Shown here piece after piece: positions 1 to 10,323 of a stretch of 64,000 bases of DNA. The DNA is from Erythrophleum ivorense (lineage: Eukaryota; Streptophyta; Magnoliopsida; Fabales; Fabaceae): contig JAIUCV010000572.1 in NCBI GenBank assembly GCA_026724425.1, positions 372,001 through 436,000 on the forward strand. Reading direction: 5' to 3'. A program made the position numbers and the translations under genes. The stretch's first letter is position 1, and the number at the start of each line of letters is the position of its first letter. The notes under the pieces were generated by a model that was not told where the DNA came from, made no database searches, and worked only from the letters and a program-made list of their open reading frames with translations.

Positions 1-197
1 AAAACAGTGAATATAGCTGGCAAGATCCATCTTCCATATTGCCACGCTGTCAATTTGTCACTACACGTCCCTCTCTCTCCCAAAACTATCCCGCCTTCTT
101 ATTTCTCCTCCTCCTTCTCCTTCTCCTTCTCAAATCTCTCTATCATCATCTCTCCCAGATCTCAAATCTTCCTTTTCCTTCAATCGCGCCACAAACC

Positions 198-2658
198 ATG
201 AGAGAGATCCTCCACGTCCAAGGCGGCCAATGCGGAAACCAAATCGGTTCCAAATTCTGGGAAGTTATCTGCGACGAGCACGGCGTTGATCCCACCGGAC
301 GTTACAACGGCGACTCCGCCGATCTTCAGCTCGAGCGTATCAACGTCTACTACAACGAGGCTTCCGGCGGGAGGTACGTTCCTCGTGCGGTGCTCATGGA
401 TCTCGAGCCTGGTACTATGGATAGCATCAGATCCGGACCGTACGGTCAGATATTCCGTCCCGATAACTTCGTATTCGGTCAGTCCGGCGCCGGTAACAAC
501 TGGGCGAAAGGTCATTACACTGAAGGCGCTGAGCTCATCGACGCTGTTCTCGATGTTGTTCGTAAGGAGGCTGAGAACTGTGACTGCCTTCAAGGTATGT
601 ATATCGCTAATCCTCTTAATCAAAATGAATCTGAGTGTTGATTTGATGAAATTAACGACGGAAACTAACATCAATGTTCACAATCAAAGCAGCTGTAAAC
701 GAAAACTGTGAACGAAAACTTCAATCATTTAATGATCCAATCATTGACTAATTTCGATCATTTTATATCTCGGAAGTGTTGATGAAGTTGGATACAGTAT
801 TTAGTAAAACATGATCTCGATTTCATTTTTGTTCTTAATCATCATTTCACTAGTTGATCTCTCATATCGTTTGTTAACATTTGATCACAGTTTGTCTCTT
901 AGATGCTTCTTAACATCATTTAATCACAGATTATGAATTGTGTGCAACGATTAAGTCATGGTCCTTCGAAATTCTTTTGCATGTTTTCCGTTTTCTTTGG
1001 TGTTTTCTCTCTTGTGAGTGAGTCTCAATAGTCATGCTTCGTCTTCAATAATTCAATTTTTTTTTTTTTTGTTGAAACCGCCTAATTGATTCTGATGTTA
1101 ATTACTGTTAAGAGTGAGCTGTTAAGACTTATTAATAGGCCCCCGAATTAGATTTTGTTGTTTTCTATAGGATAAAGTTAACGTCATTTAATCTAACGAC
1201 AGTATCCTAATTTGGCGCTAGTGTATATTGTGGCCTCCCTAAATGTTTGTTCCACTTTTGTCGCAGTGTATCAAAACACGTGATCCTTAAACCAACATCC
1301 AATTTTTTAATACTAATCACTTTTAGGATTATAATACTGTTTTGTTGATACTATCAAGGTGAAACATGTCATTTTTGTGTTATAATTGGATTAATCAAGT
1401 AGGTCAGGATCAGCGACTTTAGCAACATTATTGCTTTTAGCATTGTTAACATATTTCATAGAAAAAACATCTCAACATGACTACATTGAATGTAACACTA
1501 CACCAAAACAGTGAAATCGATTTGGTAAACCGGAATCTTGATGTTGTGTGCTTGAGTTATTTAACACATCCCTGTACACACATTTGCTTGATAATTTTCA
1601 ACTTGTCGTTTCATTGACTGTGTCATGAATACAGGGTTTCAAGTGTGTCACTCACTTGGAGGAGGCACAGGATCAGGAATGGGAACGCTATTGATATCAA
1701 AGATCCGTGAGGAATATCCAGACAGAATGATGCTCACATTCTCTGTTTTCCCATCTCCAAAGGTCTCAGACACAGTCGTTGAGCCTTACAACGCCACTCT
1801 CTCCGTCCACCAGCTCGTTGAGAACGCCGACGAGTGCATGGTCCTCGACAACGAAGCTCTCTACGACATCTGCTTCCGCACTCTCAAACTCAGCACTCCT
1901 AGCTGTAAGTAACCACCACTTCAAACTCTAAACATTTCACTTTGTTTTCTCAATTCTAACACCATTATCATTTTACAGTTGGAGACTTGAACCATTTGAT
2001 CTCCGCGACGATGAGTGGCGTGACTTGCTCTCTAAGGTTCCCAGGACAACTCAACTCCGACCTTAGAAAACTCGCCGTGAACCTAATCCCATTCCCTCGT
2101 CTCCACTTCTTCATGGTCGGTTTCGCGCCGCTCACATCCCGTGGCTCGCAACAGTACATCTCCCTCACAGTCCCGGAGCTGACGCAGCAAATGTGGGACG
2201 CCAAGAACATGATGTGCGCAGCTGATCCGCGACACGGACGTTACCTCACAGCCTCTGCCATGTTCAGAGGTAAAATGAGCACAAAGGAAGTAGACGAACA
2301 GATCTTGAACGTACAGAACAAGAACTCTTCCTACTTCGTCGAATGGATCCCGAACAACGTCAAGTCCAGCGTCTGTGACATTCCACCGACGGGAATCAAA
2401 ATGGCTTCGACGTTCGTCGGAAACTCGACGTCGATCCAGGAGATGTTTAGGAGGGTGAGCGAACAGTTCACGGCAATGTTTAGGCGTAAAGCTTTTTTGC
2501 ATTGGTATACTGGTGAAGGTATGGATGAGATGGAGTTTACTGAAGCTGAGAGCAACATGAATGATCTTGTCGCTGAGTATCAGCAGTACCAAGATGCTAC
2601 TGCTGATGAAGAAGGTGAGTACGAGGATGAAGAAGAAGAAGAAGTTTACGAATCTTGA
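198..2658 (+). CDS. TUB1: Beta-tubulin, three exons
   Basis: Beta subunit of the tubulin dimer that builds microtubules; binds GTP in the cytoplasm. Exons by frame continuity are 198-594, 1635-1904 and 1979-2658, giving about 448 residues, the normal family length. Seen: the MREI N-terminus (the tetrapeptide linked to tubulin mRNA autoregulation in animals), the GTP-binding signature GGGTGSGMG at the start of exon 2, and a Glu-rich tail ending EEEEEVYES. The ATG at 198 is the only start giving MREI. Intron 1 is about 1 kb, long for this window. The leader before the ATG is CT-rich; the core promoter lies off the left edge. Naming TUB1 rather than another isotype rests on neighbouring gene order recalled from Arabidopsis. 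Confidence 0.95.
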
Positions 2659-3057
2659 TTTGAGAATCCCTCAGAACACAACCAAAAGGGTTTTTTTAAA
2701 AAGGTAAAAAGATAAGGAATCAATCAAATCAAATCTCTTTCTATATCTACTATATAAAGTTGAATCTGGGAATTTCTTTCTTCAAATATGTGTTTCTTAT
2801 CTGGATTTTGTTCTTTCATTCTCATTGGCTTGTAATAATAATTTCTCCATCTTTTTTTGAACAACTTTAAGCTTTTCTTGCATGATTAAGAAAGAAAAAG
2901 AGCTTCCATTTATGAATACACAACCAAAAGTTGCTGTTAACCAAATGGGAACTTGCAATTTTGGTTGTGCATATTCGCATCATAAATACAAATATATCTT
3001 ACAGTTAATTAAAAGCCCCGCCTAAAAAGTTTGAAAAAACAAAATCTGACATTCCTC
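2659..3057. other. Convergent 3' flanks
   Basis: Intergenic stretch between the tubulin stop and the stop of the minus-strand EAR-repeat gene. AT-rich with no coding signal; it should hold both 3' UTRs. Confidence 0.6.
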
Positions 3058-4201
3058 CTACTTGTTTGGAGAAATAGATTTACTGTTTTGAAGCTTCTTA
3101 GCTCGCCTTAAACCTAATCTTCTTTGTCTTGCTTCAGCAGCGGCTTGCTGATGTTCTTCAATCTCCGCCGCTCTCTGAGACTCAACCGTTTCGGTATCGC
3201 GGTGGTTAACTTCCTCAGTTGCTGGAAGGTTCAGATCAAAGCCACGCGGTTCAACGTTGTTGTTCCTCGCCTCCAGATCAACGCCACGCCGTTCCATGTT
3301 GTTTTGCCTCGCCATCAGATCAAACTGAAGCCATTCCATGGTCTTGTTCCTACTCGCCTGCAGATCCTCAAAGCCACGGCGTTCCATGTTATGACTCGCC
3401 TCCAGATCAAAGCGAAGCCATTCCATCTTGTTGTTCCTGGGCTCCAGACCAAAGCCACGTACACGCCGTTCCATGTTATGACTCGCCTCCAGATTAAAGC
3501 CACGCCTTTCCATGTTGTTGTTCTTCGGGTCCAGATTAAAGCCACCCCGTTCCATGTTGTTGTTTCTCGACTCCAGATCAAGGCGAAGCCATTCCATGTT
3601 GTTGTTTCTCGGCTGCAGATCAAAGTTACGCCGTTCCATGTTGTTGTTCCTAGGCTCCGGATCAAAGCCACGCCGTTCCATGTTGATGTTGTTACGCCTC
3701 GGCTCCAGATCAAAGTTACGACGTTCCATCTTGTTATTTATTGGCTCCTGGATCAAGCCACGACGCTCCATGTTAAGCCTCGCCTCTAGAAGCAACGCCG
3801 CCGCTTCGTTATGCCTCGCGTTGGCCGTACGATCAACGCGTATCATCAACGGTCGTAGAGGACGCAGGTTTTGACCATTTGTTGTTATTCTTCTTCCCTT
3901 CTCAGCAATGGGCTGGGCTGGTGGCGCAACAGCTTGCGCCCTACTTAAACCCGTATCCGCCTGAATCTTCACAAAAAAAAAAAAAAATTCGAAATGGAAT
4001 AAATATATATATATATACAAAGGGATAACAAATCATTAAAAGGAAAATAATATTGTAAAAAAAAACAAATATAAAGAATAACAAAATAAACACCTCGAGA
4101 ACCGGGGAGGAAGCACTTGGCTGAGAAGAGGTCTTCTGCTTCAACTCTAGATATGTCATACAACATTCTTTGTCTAAACCTTTTTGACTCTGTCGTTTAT
4201 A

Positions 4202-4240
<39 letters not shown>

Positions 4241-4735
4241 ACTCAATAATCAGTAATCAGTAGTCAGTATACCATTCAGCAAATCAGATTATTTACACTA
4301 TATGATTTGTTTTCTAAATGAAGAGAGGTAGAAGAACAGAACTCTTAACCAAGACAACAGATTCGAAAAACCATTTGGTAAATAAAAATGAAAATCTAAA
4401 CCCTAAAAAGAGTAAGGAAGAAAAATTCAGAATTTTACGCTTTGAGGATTGGTTTTCTTCGCTTCGTCGGTGAAGGACGACGTACTCGAATTACTTCCCA
4501 TTTCACTGACCTCAGTTATCGGCTGCGGTTTGATCACCGGTTCCGATGAAATCTTCGGCGGAGGCATGATATCGGAAAAGGTTCGCTTTTTAGTGCGACC
4601 CCACTTAAGAGAACAAGGAGAAGAGTCATAAGAGATAACGACGGGATGCGAAAGTTCCAACAAGATTGAAGAAACTTCGCGGTCGGTTTTATCGTCTTCG
4701 CCGTCACTGTAGCGGAGCGAAGAGTGATCTTCCAT
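3058..4735 (-). CDS. EAR-motif protein with a 13-unit, 14-residue tandem repeat
   Basis: Three exons on the minus strand: 4735-4439, 4189-4094 and 3960-3058, all phase 0, giving 431 residues. The N-terminal part has an acidic start, an LLELSHPVV stretch (about 25-33) and a basic KWGRTKKR patch (about 44-51). The end carries DLNLP (residues 373-377), matching the EAR repression motif. Residues 194-377 are about 13 degenerate copies of a unit like NNNMERRGFDLEPR, some with MEWLRFDLE instead of MERRGFDLE. The tail is Gln/Ala/Arg-rich and probably helical. The order DLNLP after a conserved basic core suggests a nuclear transcriptional co-repressor partner, which is inference. The first donor (AGC/GTAAAA) is weak and the exon 1-2 join deserves a cDNA check. 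By position it could match At1g75770, but I cannot confirm that. Confidence 0.72.
3223..3774 (-). repeat. Coding minisatellite, about 42 bp x 13
   Basis: In-frame tandem repeat inside exon 3 of the EAR-motif gene. Most units are 42 bp with occasional 3- or 6-bp insertions, so the frame is kept. Because the period is a multiple of three and units lack stops, several other frames of both strands are also open here; those are shadows. Confidence 0.88.
4201..4238. repeat. Long poly(A)/poly(T) tract
   Basis: Run of about 30 A on the plus strand inside intron 1 of the minus-strand EAR-repeat gene. On the transcribed strand it is a T-run just before the exon 2 acceptor and may serve as an unusually long polypyrimidine tract. 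Confidence 0.8.
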
Positions 4736-5470
4736 TGTTGGACACTGTTTATTCTTCTTATTCCCCGACAGCCGCTTTAGAGTGACTGGAGACGCGAATG
4801 TGTTTTGGGAGTCTTGAAACGATTGGTTAAATAGGATAAATCTTTTCAGAAGATTTTCTTTCGTTTTTTTTTATTTATTTATTTTCTCTGTATCAAATGT
4901 ATTTTGATGGTCTAGGTTAATGACACGTGGCAGAATGTTCTTGTTAAATTTGTGCGTTTTTTCCCCTTTTGTTTCTTCCTCTTGTTTCTTATTTTCTATT
5001 TGTCAGTTTCTTGGTTACCTTTTTGGCCATTCTATTTCAGTCAGTTTTGGTCAAAACAAAATCGGTTAATTCCTAATTTGCAATGATTATTTTGTTCGCA
5101 AGAGTTAAAAATATAATAACTGGATTTATTAAATTCGTTGTACTTGAGCAGGAAACAGGAGAAACATCCAATTTCCAAACCCACATTTTACGTCATTCTA
5201 TATTTTAAAATTGTTCAAAACGTAAAAAAATTATGAAAAATTGTCCTTCTTGGTTTCATTTCTACGGTTTAACAATTTAAATAAATAAATAAATAACATT
5301 CTCTTGTAATTGTTAAAGCTAGCACATTTACTTTAAAAAAATTATTTTTCTTTCAAATGCTAATTTAATCTATTTTTTTCTACCACTAGAAGTAATACAT
5401 TATATTTCTGATAAAATTCATTATGTATCTTCTTGATACTTCTAATGATTCGGTAAATTTAAAAGACTGA
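4736..5470. other. Promoter side of the EAR-repeat gene
   Basis: Intergenic. Contains the sequence upstream of the minus-strand start at 4735, with a G-box-like ACACGTGGC near 4922. AT-rich beyond about 5000, with no other recognised feature. Confidence 0.4.
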
Positions 5471-5473
5471 TAA

Positions 5474-5886
5474 GGCTGCAACTGGATGTCTGTTTTGTGG
5501 GATAAAACTTTGTGGAATGACTCATTCACGTGGATCCCAAAAAAAAACTATCATTTAAGTGGAATAAAAAAAAAAATTTATCCCTGTGATTCCAATGGGA
5601 TAAGTGGGAACAGTAAGGAATATTGTTAAAAATCATTCAGAATAAAAAAGGCTTTATGAATAAAAGTGAATAGAAATAGTCAAATTTGTTAACTCATATT
5701 ATCTTTATTTTTCATTCCATTGAATTCCTTTAAATTGTTACCATTCATGGTCATATTTATATTTCTCTGCATTTATTCATCCTATTCATTTATTTATGTA
5801 ATTGCCATTATCCCATTCATTGGAATCCCGTTTTTCTTGATTCATCTCATTCATAGTATTCCTAAAATTGAATTCCAGTTACAGCC
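5474..5886. mobile_element. Non-autonomous PIF/Harbinger-like element (MITE)
   Basis: Terminal inverted repeats GGCTGCAACTGGA at the left and TCCAGTTACAGCC at the right (12 of 13 match when one is reversed), flanked by a TAA trinucleotide on both sides (5471-5473 and 5887-5889). A 3-bp TAA/TTA target duplication is typical of PIF/Harbinger elements. Length is 413 bp with no coding capacity. Inner copies of a GGAAT/ATTCC-type motif in both orientations suggest subterminal repeats. Confidence 0.75.
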
Positions 5887-5950
5887 TAAATGTTTGCATG
5901 GTTAACTCGGAAAAGCTTCTATAAACACGAAAATGTTTATAATGACTTTG

Positions 5951-6000
5951 TTGGATAGTTAATTTCTCTTTGGATAGTTAAGACATTGTTGGATAGTTAA
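5951..6000 (+). repeat. TTGGATAGTTAA repeated three times
   Basis: Three copies of the 12-mer TTGGATAGTTAA start at 5951, 5970 (first base shared with a T-run) and 5989, spaced 19 bp. No gene is nearby, and a role is unknown. Confidence 0.8.
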
Positions 6001-6358
6001 GTTTTCCTAGTATATAAGTTAGTTTTTCTTTTACATATGTACTCTACGATAGAGTACTTTACCTTAAATGGTGTGAGTTCGCTAATCTTTTGCTAGGGTT
6101 TAGTGTTATATTCGTTTATAATATCATTAAAAGCTTGTTAGGTAATTACGATATTATATGAGTTTTGTATTTCAGTTTAGGGCTTTGTATTTCTAGTTAA
6201 GAGTTTAGTTTTCTTTCACTATATGTCTTTTGTGGATAGCCTACTGAACAATAATCGATTTAGATTTACTACGTATGCCAGGGTTTAGTGCTCTAGCGTT
6301 TAGAATAGTGCCATCTCACTAGGTAATATTATGTTTGAACTCGGTTTCTCGTAATAGC

Positions 6359-7024
6359 CAGAGCCGTGCCTACAACTTTTTATGCTATAAGCCAAATAAA
6401 AATATTATTCATATTTTTTTAATAATTTTTCTATAATGACATGATACAAAATAATCAAGATATATAGTTTTGGTAGAAAAGTTTACTAAAAAGGATTTTT
6501 TCTTATTTTATGGTTTGTTTATAAAATAAAACTGTAACATAGAAATATAGTATTTGATATACATAATATTTTTACTAAATTTTCTATCACAAATATCACA
6601 AAACTTACTTCAAAATTTTAGATAAATAGTTACAGATCTACAAAGAAAAAGCATTCCTAAGGTTATTAATATAGGTCTAGGTTCAAGAAGAACAAACTTT
6701 CTATCACAAACTTATGTTATAAGAAAATAAATAATAGACATAAAGAAATAGATATAAACTATAAAGAAAGGAAGAATTCAAAAAAAAAAAAAAAAATGTG
6801 GATACAAGAATGATTTTAACTAAAATTAATCTAATTAAGTTGTAATGATAAAGTAGAGGTCTCAAGAACATTGGTAGTGATCTAGACTCAAGTTCTAAAT
6901 TTTATTAAAAAGTGTTTTTATCACCATATACAATAATCTAATGCAAATATGCTCTTTTAAGTTTTACATGAAAAAATATGCCCTAAGCAAATGTGTCAAA
7001 TTTTCTTTACTAAGCACGACACTG
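6359..7024. mobile_element. Non-autonomous hAT-type element with perfect 8-bp TSD
   Basis: Starts CAGAGCCGTGCCTA and ends TAAGCACGACACTG, which are imperfect inverted repeats. Both sides carry the identical octamer GTAATAGC (6351-6358 and 7025-7032). An 8-bp duplication with CAG...CTG ends is the signature of hAT elements. The 666-bp interior is AT-rich and non-coding. Confidence 0.85.
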
Positions 7025-7380
7025 GTAATAGCGTAGATACTTGACTTGGTGCGTTTAAAACGAAAGTTTGGATCTCAAGTCACACGCGCAGTTAGATGGG
7101 CCTCTCTAATGGGCCTGGATCCAAACTCAACGGTAATCAGTTTAGCGTTTTAATTTAGAGTTAAGACAAGTAATGAATGCCTGTAGAACTAGAAAGTAAT
7201 GTACTAATACACTGAATTTATCAATTGTTTCCATATATTCAATGTATAATGTCAAAAAAAAATTTACATGTATGGAAACAAATGAGAAATTTAAAATTGG
7301 GAAACTCAGTTTTCTTACTCTTTAACTTGACAAAAAATAACTTCCTAACCTGAAGCCTTGACAAACAAGGATATACAAAC

Positions 7381-7401
7381 ATATATATATATATATATAT
7401 A
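7381..7401. repeat. (TA)n microsatellite
   Basis: About ten TA units upstream of the F-box pseudogene. Confidence 0.8.
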
Positions 7402-7445
7402 CTAATATACACATTCATGTCTTTTCCTCTGATTACTTGGAAAAG

Positions 7446-8465
7446 ATGTTCTCAGCTTCTCTGCCTTGAGAAGTAATACTCAAAATTCTCTCTTCACTTC
7501 CGGGCAAAACATTACAAAAACTCCGATTAGTTTCAAAACAATTCAATGCCATAATCTCTGAGCCATACTTTCTCTATCTCCACCAGCGCTTTGCCCTTAA
7601 CTCTTTCTATACCTTGACCGCTTTAGTCCCTTTTCGTCGATCCCTAATCGCAGAGCTCAAACTCCTCCTCTCCACCAAACCCAACGAAACCGTTCTTGCC
7701 GCTTTCACAGCTTTTCAAGAACCCCTCATAAAACAATTCCTCGGAGATAGAGTCAAAGTCCTAGAAATCCTAGAAATCCCGAAGCCGCCCTCCTTTTCTT
7801 CTTCCCCTAGCTTTGTCTCTTTCGGCTTTGTTTCCTCGACATTACAATACAAAATCATCAGATTTTTCATTTCTTGTCACCCAATCTGCAAATGCGAGAT
7901 ACTCACTCTTACCATCACAAGAAAAAGCTACAAGCACCATCTCGAGATCTCTGCATGGAAATCACAAGAGCAAGAATGTCCTTACCTTCTTCAACCATAC
8001 CCTCCAGTTCACGCTGATGGATTCCTTTATTGGACAACAAAAAATGTTCCAACAAAGATCGTGTCTTTCTCTCTAGAACAAGAGAAGTTCTCTGTCCTCC
8101 CTCCACCACCATGCTTTCAAGACAATCCTAACCATGACTTTAGCTTATGCGGAATCAGAGGAGATCTCTGGGTAGTAGACTACAGTTCTCTTGAACCAAA
8201 CGTTGAGATTTGGATGATGAGTGGCTCCAACGGATCTGCATGGATCAAAACACACCGTGTTCAGCTCAAAGAAACGTTGACCCGTTACTACCATTCGTTG
8301 CCAATCAAGATTCACGATATACAATCTGATTGTGTGCTCTTCCAAGTTCTGCTTCCGAGTCGGATGAAGATTTATCACACGAGCAACAATGAAGTGAAGG
8401 ATTTGTGTGAATTAGGCGTAGAGTTACAGCTTTGTCATTACACTGATGGTCTTTTGTCTCTCTGA
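7446..8465 (+). pseudogene. F-box/F-box-associated gene broken by a stop at codon 8
   Basis: From ATG 7446 the frame reads MFSASLP, then TGA (7467-7469), then EVILKILSSLPGKTLQKLRLVSKQFN, a clear F-box (substrate adaptor domain of SCF ubiquitin ligases). The rest stays open to 8465 and looks like an F-box-associated domain, with repeated strands such as DGFLYWTT and GDLWVVDY. The stop is where an Arg (CGA) or Gln codon often sits before the conserved E-[VI]-[IL], so one C-to-T change could explain it. No in-frame ATG follows within the F-box, so a functional protein would lack the domain. A sequencing error or a private allele is possible. It lies in transposon-rich DNA and is not part of the Arabidopsis order as I recall it, so it may be a transposed copy. 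Confidence 0.8.
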
Positions 8466-8889
8466 ATTCTACTTTTGTAAGAGATATTTTAACCCAAAAT
8501 ATTACAAAATATTATAAAATTGATAAACATTCGATTCAATACAAACCTTACATTTTCTATGGATACTAAGAGAGACGAGGCAGAGTCGTTGGCTTACCAC
8601 GAATCGAATTTCACCTAAACAACTTTCAATCCCTCCACGTGTCACCATCCTAAAGTGTTAAAGTTTCCAATTTGTTTTTTTTTTTTTTTTTTTTTTGTAA
8701 GCAAAAGAAAAAGGAGTCATTTTTTTACCCTTTTCGAGAGTTACTCCACATCAAAAAACCAGTGTAAAAATCACCTGATCGTCTTCAATTCGGACATCAA
8801 AAGAGGCAGATCTGGTCTTAAAAGGTTTCGACTTTACTGTTTCTATTTTTTGGAAAGAAATTGTGAAAAAGAGAGCGGTGAATCGAAAG

Positions 8890-10323
8890 ATGAAGGCGGC
8901 GCAGAGACCGATCCACGCCGTGACGACATGGGTTCACCGGCAACCACCAAAGGTCAAAGCTTTTCTCGGCGTTGTTTCCGCCATGACTGCCCTCGTTTTC
9001 TTGAGAATGATTGTTCATGACCACGACAACCTTTTCGTCGCCGCCGAGGCTGTTCACGCCCTTGGAATCTCCGTTCTCATCTATAAACTCACCAAGGAGA
9101 AGACTTGCGCCGGTAATCAAAATCTCTCTTGCGAAAAATTATCGAACTTTATTGATTTTGAGAAATTGTGGGTTTCTAGGTTTAGGATTTTCCCGATCTG
9201 CTTCGATTTCGAATTAGGGTTTGTCTGATGCTATTGACTCTTGTAATTTTTCTCATTTCCCCGTCCAACAGAGCCCAAATTGAATGAGAATTGCATGGAT
9301 TTGAGATTAATTGTAATCTTTGATTTGGTGTGTTTTTGACAGGATTGTCTCTGAAGACACAAGAGCTCACGGCTCTGTTTTTAGCAGTGAGACTGTATTG
9401 TAGTTTCGTGATGGAATTTGATATCCACACGGTGCTTGATTCGGCTACTTTGGTGACTACACTTTGGGTCATCTACATGATCCGATTCAAGCTCAAAGCT
9501 AGTTACATGGAAGACAAAGACAACTTCGCCATCTACTACGTCGTAAGTTGTTGCCTTTAATTCTTGGATTCTTGGATCACCAAAAGAGCAGCTTTTTTCT
9601 TGCGTAATATAGATCATTTTGCAAGATCTGTATAATAAGGTTTATGACCTTTTTGTAAATGTGGCTTGCAGGTTATACCATGCGCTGTTCTATCAGTCTT
9701 GATTCATCCATCGACACATCATCATATAATCAACAAGGTTTCTTGGGCGTTCTGTGTTTACCTTGAAGCTGTTTCAGTCCTTCCTCAGCTTAGAGTCATG
9801 CAAAACACTAAGGTACTTTACTTTAAAGGGCTTGAAAACCAGTCTCTCTATCAGTTACCGCTTAAACTAGTAACCGCATGTGTTTTGTCTCAGATCGTGG
9901 AGCCATTCACAGCACATTACGTGTTCGCTTTGGGGATAGCTAGGTTCTTGAGTTGTGCACATTGGGTCCTTCAGGTTTTTTTTTTCTTTGTTTACTCTCC
10001 ATATATATACAAGCTTTGTGAAGTTGATTGTAGTAGACTATAGTAGTAATAATCTGATTGTGGTGGTGTAGGTTTTGGACACTCGAGGTCGGTTATTGAC
10101 TGCTTTAGGGTATGGATTCTGGCCTATAATGGTCCTCCTCTCTGAAATCATCCAAACCTTCATTCTCGCTGACTTCTGCTACTACTATGTCAAGAGGTAA
10201 GATCATAAATGTTTTTGGCCATTGTGGCTCTTTTTTTGTGTCTTCTAAGAGTTTATGTTTTGGATGTGTGGCAGTTTGATGGGTGGTCAGCTCGTTCTTC
10301 GTCTCCCATCAGGAGTTGTGTAG
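8890..10323 (+). CDS. ERD2-like ER lumen protein-retaining receptor family
   Basis: Six exons: 8890-9112, 9343-9542, 9672-9812, 9894-9974, 10072-10196 and 10275-10323, giving 272 residues. The protein is polytopic with about seven hydrophobic segments and matches the plant ERD2-like branch, seen in AEAVHALGISVLIYKLTKEKTCAGLSLKTQ-type sequence, LYCSFVMEFDIHT and SCAHWVLQVLDTRGR. True ERD2 receptors return K/HDEL proteins from Golgi to ER. This longer branch with an N-terminal extension (VTTWVHRQPPKVKAF) may bind other cargo, which is inference. All junctions keep frame. By order and sequence it corresponds to At1g75760. The leader (about 8660-8889) includes a T-run near 8675. Confidence 0.93.

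Noticed and set aside
2083..2592. Antisense frames over tubulin exon 3 and the other antisense frames across GC-rich exons
   Set aside because: Shadows of real exons with strong codon bias.
3124..3874. Plus- and minus-strand open frames over the EAR repeat
   Set aside because: The 42-bp period keeps other frames open by chance. Only the minus-strand frame joins upstream exons and ends in DLNLP.
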